Shown: positions 1 through 6,137 of the stretch, piece by piece
Position numbering within the stretch: the stretch's first letter is position 1
How the letters are laid out: each line of letters begins with the position of its first letter
NCBI GenBank assembly: GCA_014380105.1
Contig: JACMKL010000827.1
Span: 1-7,125, forward strand
DNA: 7,125 nt
Direction of reading: 5' to 3'
Source: Candidatus Melainabacteria bacterium
GTDB lineage: Bacteria > Cyanobacteriota > Vampirovibrionia > Obscuribacterales > Obscuribacteraceae
Program-made: the position numbers and the translations under genes
The notes under the pieces: generated by a model
What the model was told of the DNA's origin: nothing
The model's input: the letters and a program-made list of their open reading frames with translations, nothing else
Database searches by the model: none

Positions 1-1298
1 AAATCAAATTGTTTTTTGAAACTCATAGTCTGCCTACCAACGTAGCTGGAATGATGTCGTTCCATCGAAGCGGCTACGTTCGAGAAGCAGCAGTCACGGT
101 TCTCAGCGGACGCAGCGATGGTGACGAAACTGCCTATCTACTATTACGCATGAATGACTGGGTTCCTGTGGTTTCAAAAATTGCAATTGCCGCAATCACT
201 CGAAGAGCTACAGAAGTTTCTGGTAGCACTTTTATCAAAAACTTCACTCTTGTAGAACAAGTTAAATCGACAAAACGATGTGAATTGCATGAAGTAATGG
301 CACTGATCGAACAGAGCATTCGCTCTTCTCAAAATCGCGATGCATTGAAAGAAGTAATCTCTAGCTCAAGTCACGTGCTGGCACGAAGTGCGCTTTCGCA
401 TTTCATCGCATCTTACGAAAGCAATTCTAGCGATGAGGATTTCTTACTTGGCTGTCTTCGAAATCGTGACATTCAAATCAGGCAGAACGCAATCCAAGCT
501 GCCTTGAAATTCTTGCCAGCCCGCATGGACACAGAGATAAGGCACATTACGTTAGATTCCGCTCCAAGTATTAGAAGAATGGTGCTGGAACATTTAAAGC
601 TGTCCAATACTTCAGGCTGGAAAACTATTTTCAGAGCAGCTTTGCTTGACCCCAATTCCGGAATGCGCAACTTTGCACGCTACAATTTGCCCGAGGTCAA
701 TGCGGAAGAGATTTATTTAGAAGAACTTTTAAAAGTAGACGGCAATTTGGAGCCGGCGCTCAGAGGGCTTCTAGAGCTGGGGAAACAAACACCAACTGCT
801 GCAGTTAGCAGAGCGCTAGCACATCCCTTTGCAAAGATAAGGGCTGCAGGGTATGCCGCTCTTTTTACGACCGAAACGCCATCAAATGAAATCGTAACTC
901 ACATGATATTGAATGAAAAAAATATCTGTCTAAAAGAATTAGAGAAATTCTTGAAAAAGAAGACTTTCTCTATCAGTACTGAGACTCTGACGAACTTATT
1001 TCGAATAGCTAGTTCAGCAAGTTCTCGCAAAATTATAGTCAAACTTTTGGCGAACAATAGCAAATGGGAAAGCTTTCCGATTCTTCTAGAAATCAAAGGT
1101 TCTGGGAATTTAGACATCAATTCAGTTGTCGAAGCTGCCATTGAGAATTGGTATAGGAAATTCAACAAAACATTCATCAGCCCATCTCAAACAGAACTTC
1201 AAAATTGCAAGAAGGCATTTGAAAAATTTAGTAGCCAGCTCAAAACGCGCCAGAGAGAGGATTTTGAGTTCTTCCTCAAAACTCAATCCACCATTTAA
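1..1298 (+). CDS. HEAT-repeat-like protein, 5' partial
   Basis: The reading frame is open to the left edge (codons from base 3) and stops with TAA at 1296-1298, so about 430 C-terminal residues are visible and the true start is probably outside the window. The first possible internal starts (TTG at 9, ATG at 51 or 54) have no convincing Shine-Dalgarno sequence, which favours truncation. Counting from the TTG, helix B-like HEAT segments recur at about residues 21-34, 52-66, 122-135, 155-169, 186-198, 217-230 and 274-287. They have the usual pattern of a charged or Arg residue followed by Ala-rich helix (for example IRQNAIQAAL). The last ~130 residues are Lys/Ser-rich, helical-looking and less clearly repeated. 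No catalytic motif, signal peptide or membrane segment is seen in the visible part. HEAT solenoids usually bind proteins; the partner and role are unknown. It converges with the small gene and aminotransferase operon across a palindrome at 1340-1365. Confidence 0.75.
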   Translation, partial: IKLFFETHSLPTNVAGMMSFHRSGYVREAAVTVLSGRSDGDETAYLLLRMNDWVPVVSKIAIAAITRRATEVSGSTFIKNFTLVEQVKSTKRCELHEVMALIEQSIRSSQNRDALKEVISSSSHVLARSALSHFIASYESNSSDEDFLLGCLRNRDIQIRQNAIQAALKFLPARMDTEIRHITLDSAPSIRRMVLEHLKLSNTSGWKTIFRAALLDPNSGMRNFARYNLPEVNAEEIYLEELLKVDGNLEPALRGLLELGKQTPTAAVSRALAHPFAKIRAAGYAALFTTETPSNEIVTHMILNEKNICLKELEKFLKKKTFSISTETLTNLFRIASSASSRKIIVKLLANNSKWESFPILLEIKGSGNLDINSVVEAAIENWYRKFNKTFISPSQTELQNCKKAFEKFSSQLKTRQREDFEFFLKTQSTI

Positions 1299-1334
1299 TT
1301 TTAAAATAGTCAGACTTGAGCAATTACTTCTGCG

Positions 1335-1365
1335 AAAAAAAATTAGTTTCCTAGGAAACTAATTT
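1335..1365 (-). terminator. Rho-independent terminator of the minus-strand operon, possibly bidirectional
   Basis: Bases 1340-1365 form a perfect 26-bp palindrome whose core is AGTTTC-CTAG-GAAACT. Read on the minus strand, the hairpin is followed directly by a run of eight T (complement of 1335-1342), about 60 bases after the stop of the 62-aa gene. This is the expected layout of an intrinsic terminator. On the plus strand the hairpin lies 42 bases after the HEAT gene stop, but is followed only by AATTTAAATT, so it would be a weaker terminator in that direction. Placed between two convergent units, it could serve both. Confidence 0.65.
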
Positions 1366-1424
1366 AAATTCGATAATAGACATACTGGAGCTGTCGAATG
1401 CTGACTGCTAGTCTAGCGATTGTT

Positions 1425-1613
1425 TTACGAAATTGCTCGCACCCTCGGAAAGCAGACAACATTGCCTTGCGGCTCCTGATTGTCGATTACACTTGCCGAA
1501 TGAGCATCGCGCTCAAGTTCGAGATAGTTGCGCATTGCAGCCATCGCTTCTTCAACTTTGCCTGCTTCTTGCAAGCGCATGATTTGCATTTTCAATAAGC
1601 TAGAACTGTTCAC
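1425..1613 (-). CDS. 62-aa small protein with a single TPR-like helical hairpin
   Basis: Function not recognised. The start is GTG at 1613. It is chosen because GGAGGAG (complement of 1622-1628) lies exactly 8 bases upstream, one of the best ribosome binding sites in the window. The stop TAA is at 1425-1427. Residues about 6-35 read like one tetratricopeptide unit: a first amphipathic helix (LLKMQIMRLQ), an AGKVEEA turn and second-helix start, then AMRNYLELE, close to the TPR consensus G-x-x-x-E-A and L-E-L. The last 25 residues look disordered and contain one Cys. There is no signal peptide or membrane segment. It begins 21 bases after the aminotransferase stop codon on the same strand, and its RBS lies in that gap, so the two are probably co-transcribed and perhaps translationally coupled. 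It might be an adaptor for the aminotransferase or for another TPR protein, but that is only inferred from position. Confidence 0.7.
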   Translation of the reverse strand: MNSSSLLKMQIMRLQEAGKVEEAMAAMRNYLELERDAHSASVIDNQEPQGNVVCFPRVRAIS

Positions 1614-1621
1614 AAGAATTG

Positions 1622-1628
1622 CTCCTCC
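1622..1628 (-). promoter_or_regulatory. Strong RBS (GGAGGAG) fixing a GTG start
   Basis: The complement of 1622-1628 reads GGAGGAG, 8 bases before GTG at 1613. It is close to the ideal anti-16S complement and is what makes the 62-aa gene credible. It sits in the 21-base gap after the aminotransferase stop (1635-1637). Confidence 0.75.
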
Positions 1629-1634
1629 GTCAGA

Positions 1635-3233
1635 CTATTTCGCTTTTTTGGTTCTTTTCGATTTGGCCTTAGGCGCTACTTTTGCAGTTTTGCCTTTTAC
1701 AGATGCTTTCGCTTTTGTCTTTGGTTTGGTTGCAGCTTTAGTTTTGACACTTACTTTAGTCTTGGTTGTTACGGTCGTTTTAGCCGCACTCGCCTTGCCT
1801 TTAGTTGTTGTCTTGACCGTATTCTTAGCGCCTTTCTTAGACGGATTTTTGACGGCCTGTTTGATAGTTTTCTTAACAAGCTTTTTGACCAATTTCGTCA
1901 TTGGTTTTGGCTCAACTTCTTCCGGTGGATCGACAGGCACATCAATAATTTCGGAAAGAATTGATTCCAAAGTATCGATCATGAAATTGATCTGGGATTC
2001 AGTGATAATCAAAGGTGGCTCGATACGAATGGTGCGATTCGAGTTCATCGTCGCTGCAACCAAAACTCCGCGGTGGAACAATTCAGTTTGAACATCGCAA
2101 CGCAAAATTTGCGAAGTAAATTCCAGACCGATTAACAAACCACGACCACGTGCTTCTTGAATATGTCTTGGATATTTTTTCTTCAAGTCATTCAGGCGTC
2201 GCATAAAATGGTTGCCCATCACAGCGGCACGAGCAGGAAGGTGCTCTTCCATCAAAACTTCGATAGTGGCGGATGCAGCTGTACAAGCCAGCGGGTTACC
2301 ACCAAATGTGGAGTTGTGAATGCTTGGATTTGATTCTAGAACTTTCCAAACTTTAGCTGATGCCATGAATGCACCGATCGGCATAACACCGCCGCCGAGT
2401 GCTTTAGCCAAACAGATAATGTCCGGCACAACGCCTTCATGATCGCAAGCAAACATGCGGCCAGTTCTGCCCATTCCAGTTTGAACTTCGTCCAGAATCA
2501 AGAGCACGCCTTTCTTTTTAGTGAGTTGGCGAACTTTTCGCAAATAACCTTCGTAAGGCACGTTGATACCACCTTCACCTTGAATCGGTTCAAGGATCAC
2601 GGCAGCTGTATTCTTATTGATTGCCTTTTCCATTGCTTTGATATCGCCGAAAGGCACGTGGGTGAAACCGCTCAAGAGTGGCTCGAATGGCTTACGGAAG
2701 CAATCGCGACCAGTCGCGGAAAGCGCTCCCATACTGACACCGTGATATGAATTCTTGGTAGAGATGATTTCTGTTTTTTTGGTGTAGAGACGAGCCAACT
2801 TCAGCGCGCCTTCAACAGCTTCAGTTCCGCTGTTGCAGAAGAACGAGTATTGAATGTCGCCAGGAGCGATGGCTGCCAATTGGCTAGCTAAGTGTGCTGA
2901 CCATGGGTTGAGCAAGTCTTGACTGTGCAAGCAAACTTGGTCTAGCTGTGCCTTTACAGCTGCAATAACTTTTGGATGTCTGTGACCGACGTTGAAAATA
3001 CCGTATCCGCCCAGGCAGTCCAGGTATCTTTTGCCGTTGGTATCGTAGGTATAAACACCGCCATCTCTAAATTCGACAGCCCCTTCAGATCCACAAAGCT
3101 TATTTGCAAAGTATGGATTCAAATGCTGTATCGAATTTTGAAGCGCACGACCTGCGATTTCCTCATAATGACTTGGTCCACGATCGACCAGGGGAAATCT
3201 CTTAACGGATGTGTCTTTCCTATAAAGAGCCAT
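1635..3233 (-). CDS. Class III PLP-dependent aminotransferase, putrescine aminotransferase (PatA/YgjG) type, with lysine-rich C-terminal tail
   Basis: The 532-aa protein is predicted to move an amino group from putrescine (or a related diamine/omega-amine) to 2-oxoglutarate in the cytoplasm, using PLP. Residues ~30-430 are a complete class III fold. Visible are LGGYGIFNVGHRHP (74-87), the NSGTE phosphate loop (134-138), YHG (163-165), EPIQGEGG (215-222), LDEVQTGMGRTG with PLP-pyridine Asp248 (247-258), LAKALGGG with Schiff-base Lys277 (275-282), STFGGNPLA with Thr309 (308-316), and Arg403 in RIEPPL. Wording such as FNVGHR, LHSQDLLNP, FRKPFEPLL and ACDHEGVVPD matches E. coli YgjG better, from memory, than acetylornithine or GABA transaminases; substrate remains inferred. 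Residues 441-532 are an added basic tail: about 32 Lys and 16 Thr of 92, no aromatic residue and only one acid. The ATG start is supported by AGGAAGG ending 5 bases upstream. The 62-aa gene follows in the same transcript. Confidence 0.9.
   Translation of the reverse strand: MALYRKDTSVKRFPLVDRGPSHYEEIAGRALQNSIQHLNPYFANKLCGSEGAVEFRDGGVYTYDTNGKRYLDCLGGYGIFNVGHRHPKVIAAVKAQLDQVCLHSQDLLNPWSAHLASQLAAIAPGDIQYSFFCNSGTEAVEGALKLARLYTKKTEIISTKNSYHGVSMGALSATGRDCFRKPFEPLLSGFTHVPFGDIKAMEKAINKNTAAVILEPIQGEGGINVPYEGYLRKVRQLTKKKGVLLILDEVQTGMGRTGRMFACDHEGVVPDIICLAKALGGGVMPIGAFMASAKVWKVLESNPSIHNSTFGGNPLACTAASATIEVLMEEHLPARAAVMGNHFMRRLNDLKKKYPRHIQEARGRGLLIGLEFTSQILRCDVQTELFHRGVLVAATMNSNRTIRIEPPLIITESQINFMIDTLESILSEIIDVPVDPPEEVEPKPMTKLVKKLVKKTIKQAVKNPSKKGAKNTVKTTTKGKASAAKTTVTTKTKVSVKTKAATKPKTKAKASVKGKTAKVAPKAKSKRTKKAK
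1638..1913 (-). other. Segment encoding histone-H1-like lysine/threonine/alanine tail
   Basis: This is the coding segment for residues 441-532 of the aminotransferase. The residues are almost only K, T, A, V, S, P and G, with many KT, KA and TK dipeptides, ending SKRTKKAK. It follows a short acidic/proline linker (VDPPEEVEP). The frame is continuous with the enzyme, with no stop or slippery junction seen. Such tails are known on bacterial H1-like proteins (AlgP, HctB) and some HU proteins, where they bind nucleic acid. Attachment to a class III aminotransferase is not typical of the family, whose members normally end near residue 430-460. Confidence 0.8.
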
Positions 3234-3238
3234 AACAA

Positions 3239-3245
3239 CCTTCCT
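3239..3245 (-). promoter_or_regulatory. RBS of the aminotransferase gene
   Basis: The complement of 3239-3245 reads AGGAAGG, 5 bases before the ATG at 3233. It supports this start. No convincing sigma-70 promoter was found further upstream: a TTGGAT / TAGATA pair with a 16-base gap on the minus strand (about 3318-3345) is the best but weak candidate. Confidence 0.65.
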
Positions 3246-3470
3246 GAATATCGGTGCAAGCTGAGCCTGCCACCTGATATGGTGCGTAAAACCGGCTAGA
3301 CAGCTTACTCAGCTTCCTATCTACTCGGTTATTTTGTAAATCCAATAAGGGCGCATAGAGCTACCCAAAGCCTCACGGCTACACTAGGTGAATGGTGTTT
3401 TGATAGTGCGTGTCTTACGCATATAGAACTCTTCCCATTAGTGTCGGTCAAATAAGAAAGCACAACTATG

Positions 3471-3493
3471 CGGTCGCATCGAAGATGCGGTCG
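3471..3493 (+). other. 10-bp hairpin with tandem G-U pairs
   Basis: CGGTCGCATC (3471-3480) can pair with GATGCGGTCG (3484-3493) around a GAA loop. Eight pairs are Watson-Crick and two adjacent ones are G-U on the plus strand (A-C mismatches on the minus strand), so a plus-strand RNA would fold better. No U-run follows, so it is not a typical terminator. Confidence 0.45.
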
Positions 3494-3644
3494 ATCAGCC
3501 GGTTCGCTTCCGTTATCTGTACTCAATGTACACCCGATGCCCTCACACAGGCAATGTGCAACCTGTCCAAAAAACAGGGGCAGTTATTAGCCAAGGTGTC
3601 TAACCGAGATCCGAACTCCTTGACAATTGAGCCCTGGAAATCCT

Positions 3645-3914
3645 TGCCTGGCAAAGGGTATGGACGATAGAACCCTCGCATCTTGAGAGTGTCAAAAACT
3701 GAGGCAAATCGATCGATTTTTAGGAAACTTTTTTCGTAGACGCTCATAAATTGACGATTTTGGAGTTATACCGCGGGAACAATCGAGCCAAAACAGACAT
3801 CAATTTGAGTTGAAACGCCTGTATTCTGAAGTCCGCGATGCTTGACTACACAAGAGTTTAGATCTGCTCCGTCGAAATCGTCGTTTCAAAATCTGTCAAA
3901 ACCCTTGCCAGGCA
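3645..3914 (+). ncRNA. Candidate structured RNA of about 270 nt, unidentified
   Basis: TGCCTGGCAAAGGGT at 3645-3659 is complementary to ACCCTTGCCAGGCA at 3901-3914: 14 pairs with one bulged A (one of the three A at 3653-3655), which would close the structure. Inside, 3752-3763 pairs with 3872-3883 (core GACGATTT / AAATCGTC plus G-U extensions), 3687-3693 pairs with 3739-3745 (GAGTGTC / GACGCTC, one G-U), and CGCGG at 3772-3776 pairs with CCGCG at 3833-3837. All are mutually nested and compatible. The G-U pairs favour the plus strand. I find no RNase P, tmRNA, SRP or 6S signature, and no clear promoter or terminator at the ends. Alternatives are a long structured leader of the TPR gene, or a MITE-like element with 14-bp inverted ends (no target duplication seen). 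Drawn by eye, not folded. Confidence 0.35.
3706..3719. repeat. Perfect 14-bp palindrome
   Basis: AAATCGATCGATTT at 3706-3719 equals its own reverse complement. It lies inside the candidate structured RNA and could be a hairpin tip (AAATC / GATTT, loop GATC) or a binding site for a dimeric regulator. Function unknown. Confidence 0.4.
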
Positions 3915-4066
3915 GTAATTATCGAAGAAAGACCAATGCCCAGACATCCCAAGCCGCGAAATCTCTATAGATTGATGTGTTTCCTAGCCAAGCAGCTTGG
4001 GTCATAATGTATGCCTTGTGGCTTGTAGTCGCAGCTTGACTGGATTTGGCGTTGTCAATTGGCGCT

Positions 4067-4072
4067 GAGGAG
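4067..4072 (+). promoter_or_regulatory. RBS (GAGGAG) deciding a GTG start for the TPR gene
   Basis: GAGGAG at 4067-4072 lies 7 bases before GTG at 4080-4082. The longer frame opening with TTG at 4059 would place this RBS inside the gene and has no RBS of its own, so GTG 4080 is preferred. Confidence 0.75.
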
Positions 4073-4079
4073 AAAAAAC

Positions 4080-6137
4080 GTGAGGCAGTTATCAGTCCTT
4101 CTGGCAATCTCGGTAGCTCTTGGATGCTCGTCAGCCATGGCCGCGGACAAAGACAAAGCCAAAGACTCTTCTTCTGGTATGTCCAAGCCGCTCATTGAGC
4201 AATACTATCAAGGCGTTTCATTCTTCAAGCGCGGTGACCTAGAGAGTGCCCTTGGCGCATTTAAGAGTCTTGCCCTCAATTGCCCAGAAGATCCTCTCAT
4301 CCACCTCAGTCTGGCAGCAGTTCTCCATCAACATGGCGACATTGACGACGCGGTTGCGGAATACCGCCGTGCCATCGCACTCAGACCTTATGATGCCTTT
4401 GCAAGAGAAACATTGGGAACGTTGCTCCAGAGTCAGGGAGACATGGAAGGAGCGATCCAGCAGTACACCGAAGCGATCAAACTTCGCCCAGACACAGCCT
4501 TGTTTTATCTCAATCTCGGTATCGCACATCGCATCCAGGGCAATCTCGATAGCGCCATTGTTGAATTACAACGTGTCGTTGAAAATTATCCTGACCACCT
4601 GCGTGCCCGCTCACAGCTAGCCGCCAGCTTGCAAGACAAAGGCAATTACGCTGTTGCTGCCCAGGAATATAAACGCATTTTGGCGCACGACCCAAGCAAT
4701 TTCTCAATTCAGTACAACTATGCAAACTGTTTGTTGGCTCAAAAAGATATTGATGGTGCCGCCGCAGCTTTCACACGAGCAATAAAAATCGATCCAAGTG
4801 TTCCGGATGTTCACGCCTTACTTGCCACCACGATGACAATGAAAGGGAATTTTTCCGACGCTGCATCGCAACTGCGTCAAGCCATTCAATTGAAAGCGGA
4901 CCGTCCTGATTGGTATGCGCAACTTGGTGACGTGCTAACCAAAACAAAAGAATACGACAAAGCTGTTGATTCATATCGTCAGGCAGTCAGACTCAATCCG
5001 AAAGACGCAGACAGCTCTTACAGTCTTGGGTACTTACAGCAGTTGACCGGCGATCTTGATGGTGCTGCCGAATCGTTTACGCAAGTAATTCGATTGAAGC
5101 CTGAGTTTAGCAACGCCCACTTCAACCTCGGAATTATTCGCCAGAAACAAGGCAATTTTCCCGATGCTGAAAATGAGTTCAAAACAGTGATCGCAGCCAA
5201 TCCTAATGATGGCACCGCGATGATTAATCTAGGAAGAAACTATTTACTCGCCGGAAATCTTAGTCAGGCTGCTGAATTTTATCGTCAGGGCTTAAGCATC
5301 GATGGCTCCGATCCATCAGCATTTTTGGAACTTGGAAATATTTTCCTCAAAATCAAAGATTTCAACGGCGCGCGTTCGGCTCTGGAATCAGCTCTCAATC
5401 TAACTCCTAACGATCGCAATACCATTCTTGCCCTGGCGTCACTCAACCAACAAACTGGTGCTGCAGACAAAGCAGAAATTACATATCGTCAGCTTCTACA
5501 AAAGACACCTGACGATGCAGCTGTATTAGAACTGCTTGCTGAAAACTTAGAGCAACAAGGAAAGCGCGCCCAATCAATTGAAACTTATCAGTTGATCGTG
5601 CAAGTCAGCCCACGCTCGGCAGATGCTTACAACGACCTGGGACTTGCTCTTGAGCGCAACAATGAATTGACCGCCGCCTTAACTCAATATAGAAAGGCAC
5701 TCGACCTCAATCCTAATTTGGTCGAAGCTAATATCAATATCGGCAATATTTTCCTTGGTCAAAAACAATATGCTGAGGCCCAAAATGCCTATGTAAAGGC
5801 ACTGCAAATTCAGCCTGAAAATTCAATGGGACACTACAATCTAGGTGTCGCTCTCATGGGTCAAGATCGAGCTGATGATGCAATTCTCGAATACAATCGC
5901 GCCATCAAAATTGATCGGAATTATGCAAATGCTTATTATGCGCTCGGCATGATCTACCAGGCAAAATCAGAACAAATTGACGCGATTAGTTCATACGAAA
6001 AATATTTATCGATTGAACCAAGTGGTGCCTATTCCCAAATTGCCCGGGACAATGTTTTAAAATTAAAGCAAGCACAAGGACCACAGACAGCGCCATCTAT
6101 GGACAAAGTCTCTGAAGGCGAAACGATCCGAAATTAA
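4080..6137 (+). CDS. Exported TPR-repeat protein, 18 consecutive TPRs
   Basis: A 685-aa protein with the GTG start chosen from the GAGGAG site 7 bases upstream. Residues 1-21 form a signal peptide: Arg2, a hydrophobic core (LSVLLAISVAL), then SAMA followed by ADKDK, a good signal peptidase I site. Cys16 gives an ALGC sequence that is only a poor lipobox. Residues 38-649 are 18 tetratricopeptide repeats of exactly 34 residues each with no insertion. They carry the usual LG at positions 7-8, G near 15, A at 20, Y/F near 24 and P near 32. Many repeats have Asn before LG (FNLG, INLG, YNLG), like the Asn ladder of O-GlcNAc transferase, but no glycosyltransferase domain follows. The C-terminal 36 residues are short and polar. 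Such proteins are protein-binding scaffolds, here likely in the periplasm or outside. The partner is unknown. It is divergent from the aminotransferase, and its stop overlaps the recG stop. Confidence 0.92.
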   Translation: MRQLSVLLAISVALGCSSAMAADKDKAKDSSSGMSKPLIEQYYQGVSFFKRGDLESALGAFKSLALNCPEDPLIHLSLAAVLHQHGDIDDAVAEYRRAIALRPYDAFARETLGTLLQSQGDMEGAIQQYTEAIKLRPDTALFYLNLGIAHRIQGNLDSAIVELQRVVENYPDHLRARSQLAASLQDKGNYAVAAQEYKRILAHDPSNFSIQYNYANCLLAQKDIDGAAAAFTRAIKIDPSVPDVHALLATTMTMKGNFSDAASQLRQAIQLKADRPDWYAQLGDVLTKTKEYDKAVDSYRQAVRLNPKDADSSYSLGYLQQLTGDLDGAAESFTQVIRLKPEFSNAHFNLGIIRQKQGNFPDAENEFKTVIAANPNDGTAMINLGRNYLLAGNLSQAAEFYRQGLSIDGSDPSAFLELGNIFLKIKDFNGARSALESALNLTPNDRNTILALASLNQQTGAADKAEITYRQLLQKTPDDAAVLELLAENLEQQGKRAQSIETYQLIVQVSPRSADAYNDLGLALERNNELTAALTQYRKALDLNPNLVEANINIGNIFLGQKQYAEAQNAYVKALQIQPENSMGHYNLGVALMGQDRADDAILEYNRAIKIDRNYANAYYALGMIYQAKSEQIDAISSYEKYLSIEPSGAYSQIARDNVLKLKQAQGPQTAPSMDKVSEGETIRN
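4191..6026 (+). repeat. Array of 18 coding TPR units (102 bp period)
   Basis: The 34-codon TPR units are contiguous over these 1836 bases, in perfect 102-bp register. They are similar in protein pattern but diverged in DNA, with no near-identical neighbours noticed, so the array looks old rather than recently expanded. Confidence 0.85.

Larger units (their letters stand above)
3246..4066. other. Long intergenic region between divergent genes, no convincing ORF
   Basis: About 820 bases separate the divergently transcribed aminotransferase and TPR genes. Reading frames of 60-90 codons exist on both strands but none has a Shine-Dalgarno sequence or a recognisable product. The region has several complementary segments. 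There is a hairpin at 3406-3422 (TGCGT / ACGCA), one at 3471-3493, one at 3518-3532 (TGTAC / GTACA), a 14-bp palindrome at 3706-3719, a long-range nested set at 3645-3914, and CCAAG-CAG-CTTGG at 3988-4000. Promoters for both flanking genes should lie here. A consensus -35 TTGACA occurs at 3620 but has no good -10, and CATAAT at 4003-4008 has only a weak -35 partner. Confidence 0.6.

Noticed and set aside
1528..2091. 187-codon plus-strand frame, hydrophobic-looking
   Set aside because: It is the antisense shadow of the aminotransferase C-terminus: Lys codons read backwards give Phe/Leu, imitating membrane segments.
3500..3515. GGTTCGCTTCC resembling a tRNA T-arm
   Set aside because: Flanks do not pair, and no anticodon arm or acceptor stem is found at the right distances on either strand.
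3620..3648. Consensus -35 box TTGACA upstream of the RNA candidate
   Set aside because: At 16-19 base spacing there is no acceptable -10 (CTTGCC instead of TATAAT).
3410..3670. 86-codon plus-strand frame starting with GTG
   Set aside because: No RBS, no domain-like pattern and no recognisable product.
3523..3747. 74-codon minus-strand frame in the intergenic region
   Set aside because: ATG start has no RBS, product is not recognisable, and it overlaps the complementary segments of the RNA candidate.
4036..4058. TTGAC...GTCAA dyad before the TPR gene as an operator
   Set aside because: Five-base arms 13 bases apart are expected by chance in a region this long.
4059..4079. Upstream TTG start extending the TPR protein by 7 residues (MALRRKN)
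   Set aside because: It has no Shine-Dalgarno sequence and would contain the GAGGAG site that ideally serves GTG 4080.
4119..4130. Possible lipoprotein signal (ALGC, Cys16 of the TPR protein)
   Set aside because: The residues before Cys do not fit the usual lipobox, whereas AMA-AD just after fits signal peptidase I.
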